Shown here: piece after piece, positions 15,506 to 24,984 of the stretch | Layout: every line of letters begins with the position of its first letter | Numbering within the stretch: position 1 is the first letter of the stretch | NCBI GenBank assembly: GCA_902489945.1 | Contig: CABUBZ010000015.1 | Coordinates: 1-34,244 of the forward strand | DNA from: an uncultured Collinsella sp. | GTDB taxonomy: Bacteria > Actinomycetota > Coriobacteriia > Coriobacteriales > Coriobacteriaceae | Length of the DNA stretch: 34,244 nt | Reading direction: 5' to 3' | Made by a program: the position numbers and the translations under genes | The notes under the pieces: model-generated | What the model was told of the DNA's origin: nothing | Database searches by the model: none | The model's input: the letters and a program-made list of their open reading frames with translations, nothing else

Positions 15506-17338
15506 CTACCGTTTGAGACCGGCCTCGGATGCGAGCTTGCGGAAGCGCTGTGTGGCCGGAGTGAGGACGCGCTCATCGCTTGGGGCGACGCAGAGCACCA
15601 GGATGTGTTGCAGGCGGTCGCCGGTAAAGCCGACTCGTGTTTCCACGCGGTAATGCACGGCCCCGGTTTGAGCGACATCTTGGGAACATACGGTCAGCAA
15701 GAGCCAAGGTCCGTGCGTGAACGACAGCATCTCGAAGGTGTTCGAGAAGCCGGAGAGCGTGCCACGCCAGAGGCCGTCTTCGACAAGTGCAGCGTGAAGG
15801 GTGCGCGTGAGCATGCGCGCGTGCGAGATATCGAGCTCGCGCTCGGGAAGACCGCCGGCAAGCGGGGCGTCGTCGAGTGCGTGGGGGCATCCAAGCTTCA
15901 TGAGCAGCAGCTCGATGCGGCTGCGATCGGCGTCATCGATGGCATTGCTCAGCACGCAGAGTGGAAGCGTCGTCTTGATGGGGTCGAATGAGACCAGGAA
16001 GTCGAGGCTGCTGTGCTTGGGGTCTGATTCAATCTCGGCGACTTCTGTTTCGGTCAGCACACGCGCGACCCGCATGCAGGGAATGAGCCGCTCAAGTCGA
16101 TCGCGCGCATAGAAGACCTGCTCAATGCCGCAGTTGACCACGAGTCCGACACGCCATTGATCGTGCGAGGACAGGCCGTCCATATACGAGAGCAATAGCA
16201 TCGCCAGGCGCGTCACGTCGGTCTGGTATAGATTCAGCCCAGATAGGCCGGGCGCGTCGCGCAGCACCTCGGACAGGCGCATAAACGAGGCCATGTTTTC
16301 GTATCGCACCGTCCAGGTGTTTTCCTGGGGCAGTGAGATGGCGCGTTCATAGCGCATGTGAGTTTGTCCGGCTTCGATGAGCGCGGCGCAGGGCTTTTCA
16401 AGATGAAGCGGCGGTCGCGTGCCAAAGCGTTCGCCGAGAGCGCAGAATAACTCCTCGGTGAGGCGCGCCGCCTCGGGTGTGGGCTGATATGTGCGCTGGA
16501 ACTCGGGCGTCCAGCGGCGCGTGGAGACCGTAAAGAGGTCGCGGATGATGCCGCGCTCGTTGGCGGAGACCTCGATGCCAAAGTGCTGCTCAATGCGGTT
16601 GGCGACGTCGTCGTACACAACGGGAATCGCCGAGGTGTAACCACCGACCTCTTTGCCCTTAAGAATGCGCAGGACCATAATCTGCAGGTAGACGGCAAGC
16701 TGGTGGCGGGCGTTGTCGGTATAGAGCGTTCGGCTTTCGCGCTCGACGTATGCGATGAGGTCGTTGAAGAATTGCTCGTTGCCGCCAAAGAGCTGCGGCT
16801 CAATGCGGCGCTTCATGGCGGTCGACGCGAGCTCAAACAGATAATAGACGACGAAGAATCGGATGTACTCCTCGGGACCCTCGACCGTAATGCGGCGCCC
16901 GCGTACGATTTGGGCTCCAAACGGCGTCATGAGCTCGTTCCATGTGCGCAGGTCGTCTTGGGCCTGCTGTTTGTTGGTGAGGATGGCCCGCGCAAGCGAT
17001 TCGGTGGTGTATTGGTGCCGGTAGTCGCAGGTGAGCAGCAACATGCCGCGATAGAAGCGGTCAAGACCGGCGTCCGTGGAAAGCGAACGTTCCTTGATGA
17101 TGTCCGATATCTGACCGCGCTGCGTGCTGTCGCCATCGATGCGGATGCCGTTGCCGCGCTTGGAGACAATTGCCGCTTGGATGCCCATTTCGTCGAGGAA
17201 GGCGTTAGCGGCCCGCATGTCGTTGCGGATGGTGCGCTCCGAGCAAGCAAGGGCATCGGAGATATCGACTGTCGGGGTGTAGCCCGCCTGGCCGAGCAGG
17301 ATTTTAAGCAGCTTTGCCTGTCGCTGATTGATGCTCAT
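15506..17338 (-). CDS. PRD/Mga-type transcriptional regulator (BglG/MtlR-like)
   Basis: This 610-residue protein has an N-terminal HTH_11 domain (about 6-60, with DISDALACSERTIRNDMRAA). A second Mga-like helix-turn-helix (about 110-155) and a PRD-like helical region (about 185-385, with H212 in ARHQLAVYLQI) follow. Then comes an EIIB-like segment, with C403 in VVNCGIEQ where PTS EIIB carries its phosphocysteine. The C-terminal part (about 470-610) is EIIA-like in position but not clearly conserved. Such proteins are usually activators controlled by PTS phosphorylation, yet no PTS gene lies nearby. It is divergent from the second MFS gene and probably binds the 18-bp palindromes of this locus. 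Confidence 0.85.
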   Translation of the reverse strand: MSINQRQAKLLKILLGQAGYTPTVDISDALACSERTIRNDMRAANAFLDEMGIQAAIVSKRGNGIRIDGDSTQRGQISDIIKERSLSTDAGLDRFYRGMLLLTCDYRHQYTTESLARAILTNKQQAQDDLRTWNELMTPFGAQIVRGRRITVEGPEEYIRFFVVYYLFELASTAMKRRIEPQLFGGNEQFFNDLIAYVERESRTLYTDNARHQLAVYLQIMVLRILKGKEVGGYTSAIPVVYDDVANRIEQHFGIEVSANERGIIRDLFTVSTRRWTPEFQRTYQPTPEAARLTEELFCALGERFGTRPPLHLEKPCAALIEAGQTHMRYERAISLPQENTWTVRYENMASFMRLSEVLRDAPGLSGLNLYQTDVTRLAMLLLSYMDGLSSHDQWRVGLVVNCGIEQVFYARDRLERLIPCMRVARVLTETEVAEIESDPKHSSLDFLVSFDPIKTTLPLCVLSNAIDDADRSRIELLLMKLGCPHALDDAPLAGGLPERELDISHARMLTRTLHAALVEDGLWRGTLSGFSNTFEMLSFTHGPWLLLTVCSQDVAQTGAVHYRVETRVGFTGDRLQHILVLCVAPSDERVLTPATQRFRKLASEAGLKR

Positions 17339-17369
17339 GGGGCTCCCTAGGGTCGCGAGAAAGTTCGAT

Positions 17370-17471
17370 TTGCCGTATATCTGGAAAAGAGCGTGGCACC
17401 TGTCATGATACGCATTTTTTATGATGAGTAGGGGAAGGGTTGGTTTTAAATCCTTGCCGCATATACGGAAT
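17370..17471. promoter_or_regulatory. Divergent control region with palindrome sites C and D
   Basis: Site C is TTGCCGT-ATAT-CTGGAAA (17370-17387), with four of seven bases matching in the right arm. Site D is TTGCCGC-ATAT-ACGGAAT (17454-17471), with five of seven. TATGAT (17420-17425) is 41.5 bp from the centre of C and reads toward the MFS gene. A weaker minus-strand TAAAAA (plus 17416-17421) is 41.5 bp from the centre of D and reads toward the regulator. The two sites are 84 bp apart, about eight helical turns. Confidence 0.6.
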
Positions 17472-17494
17472 GAAAAAAGCGGATGGTGATGTGC

Positions 17495-19099
17495 ATGAAT
17501 CGCGCGGTTTCGAACTCGGGGATGGAGCCTGCGGCGACTTCTCGTTTGGCGCGACTGGCGCCGCTGATCGTGCTGGCATGCGCTCAGGTGGGTACCTCGG
17601 CAGACAACGGTGCGTTTTCGGTTGCCATGGCCGAGATGATGCGCGTGTTTGGATGTCCGCTCTCGGACGTGCAGGTGGCGAGCACGGTCTATTCGCTTAT
17701 GGCGGGCACCTTTATGCTTGCGAGCGGTTTGCTCGGCATGGTTATCGGGTGGTGCCGCAACTTCCGTGCCGGATTGGTGCTTGCTGTGGTGGGAGAGCTG
17801 CTGTGCGCGTTTTCACCGAGCATTGAGCTGCTTATTTGGGGTGGCCGACTGATGGTCGGGCTGGGCGCAAGCCTCATTATCCCTTCGGTACTGGGCATGG
17901 TGTCCATGCTGTACGAAGGCGAGGAGCGCAAGCAGGCATATGGCGTGATTGCCGCATCGGCGGCGCTTGCGACGATTATTCCTATCGCGCTGGGCATTCT
18001 GGTCGATATCGCAGGTTTTCGCGTGACCTTCGGCGTGCTCGCCGCCTATTTTGTCGCACTGCTCGTTGCGAGCGCAAAGCTGCCGACGGGTGGCGGGCTG
18101 CACGCGGGCAAGTTTGACGCGCCGGGTGCGGTTATTGCCTCTCTGGGATTGTTCGCCGTTATGTGCGGTCTTTCGCGCATCTCGACCTGGGGCGTATTTG
18201 CTCCCTTACCGCAGGCTCCCTTCACGATCGCCGGTATTTCTCCCGCTTTGCCTATTGTCGGCGTCGGCCTGCTATTGCTGGTGATGCTGATTCCGGTCGA
18301 GCACTGGATGGAGCGCACCCACGGCATAGCGATTTTGCCGTCGAGCTTTGTGCGCAATCCCACCGTTCGCGCCGGCGTCATCGCCATTGCTCTGCCGTTT
18401 TTCTACATGGGCGCTCAGGGTCTGGTCGGCACTTCGTACTATCAGCTTGTAATTGGCCTTGGCGGCATGCAAACAGCGCTTTTGGGCACCATCTCGGGTG
18501 TGCCCATGCTGGTGCTCGCAATGTTTGTGCCGCGCAAGTTTCCGCAGCTTAAGCCTTGGTCTGTGGTGCGTACGGGCTATGTCTTTATGGCGGCGGCCTG
18601 TGTGAGCATGGCGTTTGGCGTGCGCGCGTCCGAGCTGACGCCCATTATGGTGGTCGGTACGCTCTTTGGTGGCGTGGGCGTTGGCCTGGTGAACTCACAG
18701 GCTAACAACATTGTCGCTTCCGCCGTGCCGCCGAGTGACGCCCAGCAATCGGGCGGCATCCAGGGTGCGGCGCGTAACCTGGGCCTCGCGTTGGGCTCTG
18801 CCGCCATGGGTTCGGTCCTGCTTATCGCCGTCAACACCGGTCTCGATGCGCGTATTGATGCGAGTAATGTGGTCGACACGCAGAGCAAGGCGGCGCTCGA
18901 AGAGGTTGTTTATACCTACGAGAGTGATGCCGCGTTTACGGCGCGCCTGGAATCGATGGGCGTTGCACCCGAGGCGCAGGGAGAGCTCTTGGCGGACAAT
19001 GCCGAGGTTCGCGCAAAGTCGGCGGCCACGGCCTTCTACGTGGTGGCAGGACTTGCCGTCGTAGCGCTCGCAACGACCTTCCCCAAGCAAACCTCATAG
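17495..19099 (+). CDS. MFS transporter, second 14-helix DHA2-like paralog
   Basis: This 534-residue membrane protein is clearly paralogous to the MFS protein at 12145. Shared segments include GTSADNGAFS, GGRLMVGLGASLIIPSVLG, SRISTWG and SQANNIVASAV. The preferred ATG at 17495 has GGTGA five bases upstream; an ATG at 17483 has no ribosome-binding site, and 17522 is also possible. Phenylalanine codons are mostly TTT, unlike the first paralog. It stands alone and diverges from the PRD regulator with palindromes on both sides. It may carry a product or a related substrate of the same pathway. The extended hairpin at 19116-19154 follows and may terminate it. Confidence 0.86.
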   Translation: MNRAVSNSGMEPAATSRLARLAPLIVLACAQVGTSADNGAFSVAMAEMMRVFGCPLSDVQVASTVYSLMAGTFMLASGLLGMVIGWCRNFRAGLVLAVVGELLCAFSPSIELLIWGGRLMVGLGASLIIPSVLGMVSMLYEGEERKQAYGVIAASAALATIIPIALGILVDIAGFRVTFGVLAAYFVALLVASAKLPTGGGLHAGKFDAPGAVIASLGLFAVMCGLSRISTWGVFAPLPQAPFTIAGISPALPIVGVGLLLLVMLIPVEHWMERTHGIAILPSSFVRNPTVRAGVIAIALPFFYMGAQGLVGTSYYQLVIGLGGMQTALLGTISGVPMLVLAMFVPRKFPQLKPWSVVRTGYVFMAAACVSMAFGVRASELTPIMVVGTLFGGVGVGLVNSQANNIVASAVPPSDAQQSGGIQGAARNLGLALGSAAMGSVLLIAVNTGLDARIDASNVVDTQSKAALEEVVYTYESDAAFTARLESMGVAPEAQGELLADNAEVRAKSAATAFYVVAGLAVVALATTFPKQTS

Positions 19100-19115
19100 A
19101 CAAACGCCGCCGCCC

Positions 19116-19154
19116 AAACCGCCACGAAGGGGATAGTCCCCTTCGTGGCGGTTT
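19116..19154. repeat. 18-bp-arm hairpin repeat, GGGATAGTCCC type
   Basis: Perfect 18-bp arms (19116-19133 and 19137-19154) are separated by only TAG. The centre reads GGGGATAGTCCCC. With TTTT following, it could also terminate the second MFS gene. Its centre resembles the repeat at 31144-31172. Confidence 0.8.
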
Positions 19155-19174
19155 TGCTGTTCCGGCCTTCAATT

Positions 19175-19311
19175 GTCTCGATCTGTAACATCTGGACGGC
19201 AAAACCGGCTCTACCTGTTACAGATCGAGACGAAACGCCGAGGTCGGACGGAAAATCTCGATCTGTAACAGCAAGCCCGCTTTTGGTGTCCTAGTTGTTA
19301 CAGATTGAGAT
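19175..19311. repeat. Alternating 15-bp repeat array, 40-bp period
   Basis: TCTCGATCTGTAACA starts at 19176 and 19256. Its inverse TGTTACAGATCGAGA starts at 19216, and again at 19296 with one change. All four start exactly 40 bp apart with 25-bp interiors, making two palindromic units in tandem at an 80-bp period. The sequence after each inverse copy is also related (AAACGCCGAGG and AAATCGCCGGG). No gene is present in this gap (19100-19541), which otherwise holds other hairpin repeats and the glmS promoter. Confidence 0.8.
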
Positions 19312-19335
19312 AAATCGCCGGGACAGGCCGCCGCC

Positions 19336-19388
19336 CCGGTCCAAACCACCACAAAGGTTCCTGTCCCCATTGTGGCGGTTTGGACCGG
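19336..19388. repeat. CCTGTCCC-loop hairpin repeat, extended stem
   Basis: The 19-bp arms (19336-19354 and 19370-19388, one A-C mismatch) enclose a loop containing CCTGTCCCC. Confidence 0.8.
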
Positions 19389-19408
19389 CTGGGCATGTGT
19401 GCATCGGG

Positions 19409-19467
19409 TGGTATCTAAGTTGAGATACCACTTCTGGTATATCAGCTTGCGTTTGCGTGAGTACAAT
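19409..19467 (+). promoter_or_regulatory. glmS upstream palindrome and -10 box
   Basis: TGGTATCT and AGATACCA form a perfect 8-bp inverted repeat (19409-19416 and 19423-19430), followed by a further half TGGTAT at 19435. TACAAT (19462-19467) is a likely -10 box about 75 bp upstream of the start. A repressor or activator site is plausible. Confidence 0.45.
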
Positions 19468-19541
19468 ACTCGAACGTTATACGTCTCAGCGCCCCCTGTG
19501 CGTGGACGTCTTGCAGTCACGCGAACGAAGGGATTTATCCT

Positions 19542-21389
<1,848 letters not shown>

Positions 21390-21412
21390 TTGGTTCCGCC
21401 GTTCTAACGACC

Positions 21413-21453
21413 AAGGCCCGGCTCCGCGTCATCAGACAGAGTCGGGCCTTTTT
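21413..21453 (+). terminator. Intrinsic terminator of glmS
   Basis: AAGGCCCG (21413-21420) pairs with CGGGCCTT (21443-21450), followed by a T-run to 21453. Confidence 0.85.
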
Positions 21454-21461
21454 GTACGGAG

Positions 21462-21500
21462 AAACCACCGCAAAGGTGCCTGTCCCCTTTGTGGTGGTTT
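21462..21500. repeat. CCTGTCCC-loop hairpin repeat
   Basis: The 14-bp arms (21462-21475 and 21487-21500, one G-T pair) enclose GTGCCTGTCCC. It is nearly identical to 11253-11292. It lies just before the stop of the convergent GntR gene. Confidence 0.8.
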
Positions 21501-21507
21501 TGGCAGG

Positions 21508-22239
21508 TTAGCGGAGCTTGCTGGTCTCGAAGTACTCGGGGAACTGGTCCAGAACCTCGGTCTGGTTGCGGAACATCATATGCAGGTGCTTGCTGACCAA
21601 AAAGCTCGCTTCGATGGGGTCGCGACCGGCGATAGCGCGGCGAATCTGCTTGTGTTCGTTCACGATGTCCTGATTGTCGAGAACCTGCGTGGCAGCGCGC
21701 AGCCAGCGGAAGCGCTCCAAGTCGGCATTGGTCTCTTCGAGCCACGACCACACGGTGCTGCGACATGCGATGCTAAAAATCATGTGATGCATGAGGTTGT
21801 CGCTCAAAAAGAAGCCGATGCGATCCTCTTCGGCCATGGCCTTTTCCTGCAGCGCGATGGCGCGGTCGAGCTGCTCGATGCCGGCCGACGTGGCGCGCGC
21901 ACAGCACTCCACGATCACCTGCTTTTCCAGATGTTCGCGGATGTAACAGGCACTCTCGGCAAGGGTGAGGTTGATGGGTGAGACGTAGGTGCCGCTCTGG
22001 GGCACGGTGCGCACCAGGCCTTCCTGCGCCAAGCGAACCAAAGCCTCGCGCACGGGCGTGCGACCCATATCCAGGTCGTCGCAAAGTTGCTTGACGCCCA
22101 GCTTTTCGCCCGGCTTGTAGTCCAGGTAGACGATTTTGCGTCGGATGGTGTGGTAGGACTGGTCCTGTAGGCTCGTTTCCTGCTCGCCGACGTGCATCGA
22201 TTCTTCCATAGCGCCTCGCAACTGTTCTATCAAACTCAT
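21508..22239 (-). CDS. GntR-family regulator with FCD domain
   Basis: This protein of up to 243 residues has an N-terminal winged helix-turn-helix (LGVKQLCDDLDMGRTPVREALVRLAQEGLV) seen in pieces typical of GntR, for example MGRTPVREAL. A C-terminal all-helical FCD ligand domain (about 95-225) has likely metal or ligand histidines in NLMHHMIF and SKHLHMMF. FCD regulators often respond to small organic acids. The gene is divergent from the YeiH-family carrier and may control it. The start at 22239 has no good ribosome-binding site; an in-frame ATG at 22209 follows GAGG and may be the true start. Confidence 0.87.
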   Translation of the reverse strand: MSLIEQLRGAMEESMHVGEQETSLQDQSYHTIRRKIVYLDYKPGEKLGVKQLCDDLDMGRTPVREALVRLAQEGLVRTVPQSGTYVSPINLTLAESACYIREHLEKQVIVECCARATSAGIEQLDRAIALQEKAMAEEDRIGFFLSDNLMHHMIFSIACRSTVWSWLEETNADLERFRWLRAATQVLDNQDIVNEHKQIRRAIAGRDPIEASFLVSKHLHMMFRNQTEVLDQFPEYFETSKLR

Positions 22240-22281
22240 ATGTCAGTTGTTAATTATGCCGCGAATCAGCTCTCCGCGGTG

Positions 22282-22296
22282 GGTAATTCAATTACC
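22282..22296. promoter_or_regulatory. Palindrome between the GntR and YeiH-family genes
   Basis: GGTAATT-C-AATTACC is a perfect inverted repeat with 7-bp arms in the divergent gap. It is the best candidate operator for the GntR regulator. Confidence 0.5.
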
Positions 22297-22381
22297 TGAT
22301 GGATGCTTTTGCAGCGCTGTGCCCCGTTCGTTGCCGTATCATGAACCGTCGCAAAAAACAGACCGAAAGAAGGAATCCTCT

Positions 22382-23416
22382 ATGCAATTGGCTCATGCCG
22401 CACGCGAGCGCTGGAAAGGCGTCCTGTTTTGCCTGGTCATTGCTATCCCCGCAACGTTGCTCGGCAAACAGGTTGAGGTGGTCGGCGGGCCGGTATTTGC
22501 CATCCTCATCGGCATGGTTCTGGCGCTTGCCTTTCCCAAGGACCGTCGCGAACCGCTCGCTGCCGGCGTCACCTATACATCCAAAAAGATCCTGCAGTAT
22601 GCGGTCATTCTGCTTGGCTTTGGCATGAACCTCTCACAGATTCTGTCCAAGGGCGCCCAGTCGCTGCCGATTATCGTGGCGACGATCTCGACCTCGCTTG
22701 TCATCGCCTTTGTGCTCTGCCACGTTATGAACGTGCCGGGCAAGATCGCGACGCTTGTAGGTGTGGGTTCGTCGATTTGCGGCGGTTCGGCCATCGCTGC
22801 GACCGCGCCCGTCATCGATGCCGACGATCGCGAGATTGCCCAGGCCATTTCGGTCATCTTCCTGTTTAACGTTATCGCGGCGCTCGTGTTTCCAACGCTC
22901 GGCGGCATGCTCGGGCTGACCAACGAGGGTTTTGGCCTGTTTGCCGGCACTGCCATCAACGACACCTCGTCCGTAACGGCTGCGGCGAGCGCTTGGGACA
23001 GCATGCATCCCGGCGCCAATGTGCTCGAGAGCGCCACGGTTGTCAAGCTCACCAGGACGCTGGCCATTATTCCCATCACGTTGGTCCTCGCATGCTGGCA
23101 GATGTATCTGGCGCGCAAGGCTGGCGGCGACGCCAAAAGCACGTTCTCTCTTAAACGCGCGTTTCCCATGTTTGTGCTGTTTTTTGTGCTGGCGAGTGTG
23201 ATCACTACGGTGCTTCAGCTTCCTGCATCCATTACGGCGCCCATCAAGGAGCTGTCGAAGTTCTTTATTGTGATGGCCATGGCGGCTATTGGTTTTAATA
23301 CCGATATCGTCGAGCTGGTCAAAAAGGGCGGCAAGCCCATCGCATTGGGCTTTTGCTGCTGGATTGGCATTGCGTGCATGAGTTTGGGAATGCAACACGT
23401 ACTGGGAATCTGGTAG
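22382..23416 (+). CDS. YeiH-family putative sulfate exporter (UPF0324)
   Basis: This 344-residue integral membrane protein has about ten hydrophobic segments and family signatures such as GVGSSICGGSAIAA, GTAINDTSSVTAA and GFGMNLSQ. YeiH/UPF0324 proteins are annotated as putative sulfate or sulfonate-derived sulfite exporters, but the substrate is not established for most. The ATG at 22382 has AAGGA upstream. In-frame codons from 22247 would run through the control region and are rejected. The gene is divergent from the GntR regulator. Confidence 0.9.
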   Translation: MQLAHAARERWKGVLFCLVIAIPATLLGKQVEVVGGPVFAILIGMVLALAFPKDRREPLAAGVTYTSKKILQYAVILLGFGMNLSQILSKGAQSLPIIVATISTSLVIAFVLCHVMNVPGKIATLVGVGSSICGGSAIAATAPVIDADDREIAQAISVIFLFNVIAALVFPTLGGMLGLTNEGFGLFAGTAINDTSSVTAAASAWDSMHPGANVLESATVVKLTRTLAIIPITLVLACWQMYLARKAGGDAKSTFSLKRAFPMFVLFFVLASVITTVLQLPASITAPIKELSKFFIVMAMAAIGFNTDIVELVKKGGKPIALGFCCWIGIACMSLGMQHVLGIW

Positions 23417-23469
23417 AGAAGTAGCTTGTTTGCGTGCTGCGTGCTGGTGAGCGCATGCCTGCGGTGGAG

Positions 23470-23557
23470 CGATAGGAGCTCTTGCGGGTATGGCTTGTCC
23501 GCAGGTTTATAAGTCCCGAAGAGCTCTTATCGCCCCGCCAGGATGGCGATGCGGGGC
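23470..23557 (+). promoter_or_regulatory. Structured leader, two tandem hairpins
   Basis: The first hairpin pairs about 18 bases (23470-23488 with 23515-23532), with one bulge and one G-U pair, around a 26-base loop. The second pairs GCCCCGC (23532-23538) with GCGGGGC (23551-23557). They lie after the YeiH-family gene and before the degenerate NtrC-type gene. They could end the former or control the latter; no known riboswitch matches. The rest of the gap contains no gene. Confidence 0.45.
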
Positions 23558-23682
23558 AACACCTATACTCGCAGGACGGCGCTTTCTACCCTATAGTGTT
23601 TGATGAGCAATATCGTTCAATTTTGAAACACTCGGTCGTGCGACCGCCGGCGGTTGCACGTCGCTGCAGACAGGGGCAAATC

Positions 23683-24900
23683 ATGGATAGCGATGCCAAG
23701 CTGAACATCTTGACCGATGCCCTGGCTGCTGCCGGGGCATCGGCATTGGCAATCGATGCGCGTGGGGGCGTCGCGATCTCGACCATGAATGACGCGGCGC
23801 TTGAGCGGGGTGTGGCGACTTTTGTCGCTGAGCGCCTCGACCGTATAGGAGACGGCGCGCGTCTGGTAATGGGGCGTGAGGGTACGCGCCTGAGCCTGAC
23901 CGTTCGCCCCACCGACAAAGAGGGCGGGGGGCTTTGGGTCGTTGTGGTCCGCGAGGTGCGCGGCGCCGCGGCGCATGCGGGCATCGAGTGGCTCAACGCC
24001 GACGAAGTTGAGGCCCGCTACGAATCGAGCGCGTACGGCATCGTTGAGGGGGCGGCCTCGGTGGCTGCGCCGGTTGCCGAGAGCTACGCGCGCGGTGTGC
24101 CCCTTATGCTCGAGGGCGAGCTGGGAGCGGGTCAGGTCGAGATCGCCAAGCGCCTCTATCTGGCTGGCCCTTTTGTCGATCAACCCTTTGTTTCCGTTGC
24201 GCTCGATGAGCTCACCGAGCGCGGTTGGCGCCATGTGCTCAAAAGCGCCGAATCGCCGTTGTTCCAAACGGGGCTGACCCTTTGCATTGAGGGCTGGAAC
24301 GCGGTTGTCCCCCAGCGCCTCCGCGAGCTGGTCTCCACGATGGCCGACACCGCGTTGGCGACGCGCTGTCATGTGGTGCTGACGGCGAATGACATGCCGT
24401 GCGGCAGCGAAAGTGATCAAGCCGCCTTTGTGACCGAGCGCTTCGCCTGTGCGGTGAGCGTGGCGCCGGCAATCGCCGAGCAGGGAGCCGCGTCGACGAA
24501 GGTCGCGCGCTATTTGGAATATCTCGCTGATGCATTTGGGACGGCAGCGCCCACGCTGTCTGCCACGGCGACGAAGACGCTCGATGCTTACCGCTGGCCG
24601 CGCAATTATCTGCAGCTCCGCGAGGTCTCGGAACGACTGTATATATTGGTGGGGGCGGGCACGGTGGACCGCGCTGTGGCGGAGGAAGTGCTCGCCCAAG
24701 AGGACGTGATTAAGACCGCAACCTTTGGCGTCCCGACACTCGAAAGCGACCTGTATATTCTGCGACCGCTGGCCGATACCGAGCGAGATATCGCGCATTT
24801 GGTTGTAGACCATCTCCACGGTAACCGAACCCGTGCGGCGGAGGTGCTGGGCATAAGCCGTACAACGCTGTGGCGCTTGCTGAAGGACGATGACCGTTGA
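23683..24900 (+). CDS. Degenerate NtrC-type protein with Fis helix-turn-helix
   Basis: This 405-residue protein ends in a Fis-type helix-turn-helix (381-405, AAEVLGISRTTLWRLL). Before it lies a region with the outline of a sigma-54 activator AAA+ domain (about 115-360), including PRNYLQLREVSERLYIL. The nucleotide site is broken: the Walker A position reads GELGAGQVEI (145-154) without the lysine, the Walker B position reads LTLCIEGWN (198-206), and no GAFTGA is present. It therefore probably cannot hydrolyse ATP or drive sigma-54, and may be a simple DNA-binding regulator. The N-terminus (1-110) is unassigned. The ATG at 23683 follows CAGGGGC; upstream in-frame codons cross the structured leader. 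Confidence 0.72.
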   Translation: MDSDAKLNILTDALAAAGASALAIDARGGVAISTMNDAALERGVATFVAERLDRIGDGARLVMGREGTRLSLTVRPTDKEGGGLWVVVVREVRGAAAHAGIEWLNADEVEARYESSAYGIVEGAASVAAPVAESYARGVPLMLEGELGAGQVEIAKRLYLAGPFVDQPFVSVALDELTERGWRHVLKSAESPLFQTGLTLCIEGWNAVVPQRLRELVSTMADTALATRCHVVLTANDMPCGSESDQAAFVTERFACAVSVAPAIAEQGAASTKVARYLEYLADAFGTAAPTLSATATKTLDAYRWPRNYLQLREVSERLYILVGAGTVDRAVAEEVLAQEDVIKTATFGVPTLESDLYILRPLADTERDIAHLVVDHLHGNRTRAAEVLGISRTTLWRLLKDDDR

Positions 24901-24984
24901 GCGAGGCGCCCGTGACCGCGCGCGACGCGTGTGCTACAGTCCAAAGCGTTATTGTTTCGATTTGGTTACGGCGTGCGAGGGCAT

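Noticed and set aside
19176..19310. CRISPR array
   Set aside because: The repeats are 15 bp and alternate in orientation, the interiors are partly similar to each other, and there are no cas genes nearby.
19488..19541. AGCGCC upstream of glmS, reminiscent of the glmS ribozyme cleavage site
   Set aside because: Only about 50 bases remain before the start codon, too short for the ribozyme core, and none of its other conserved segments are visible.
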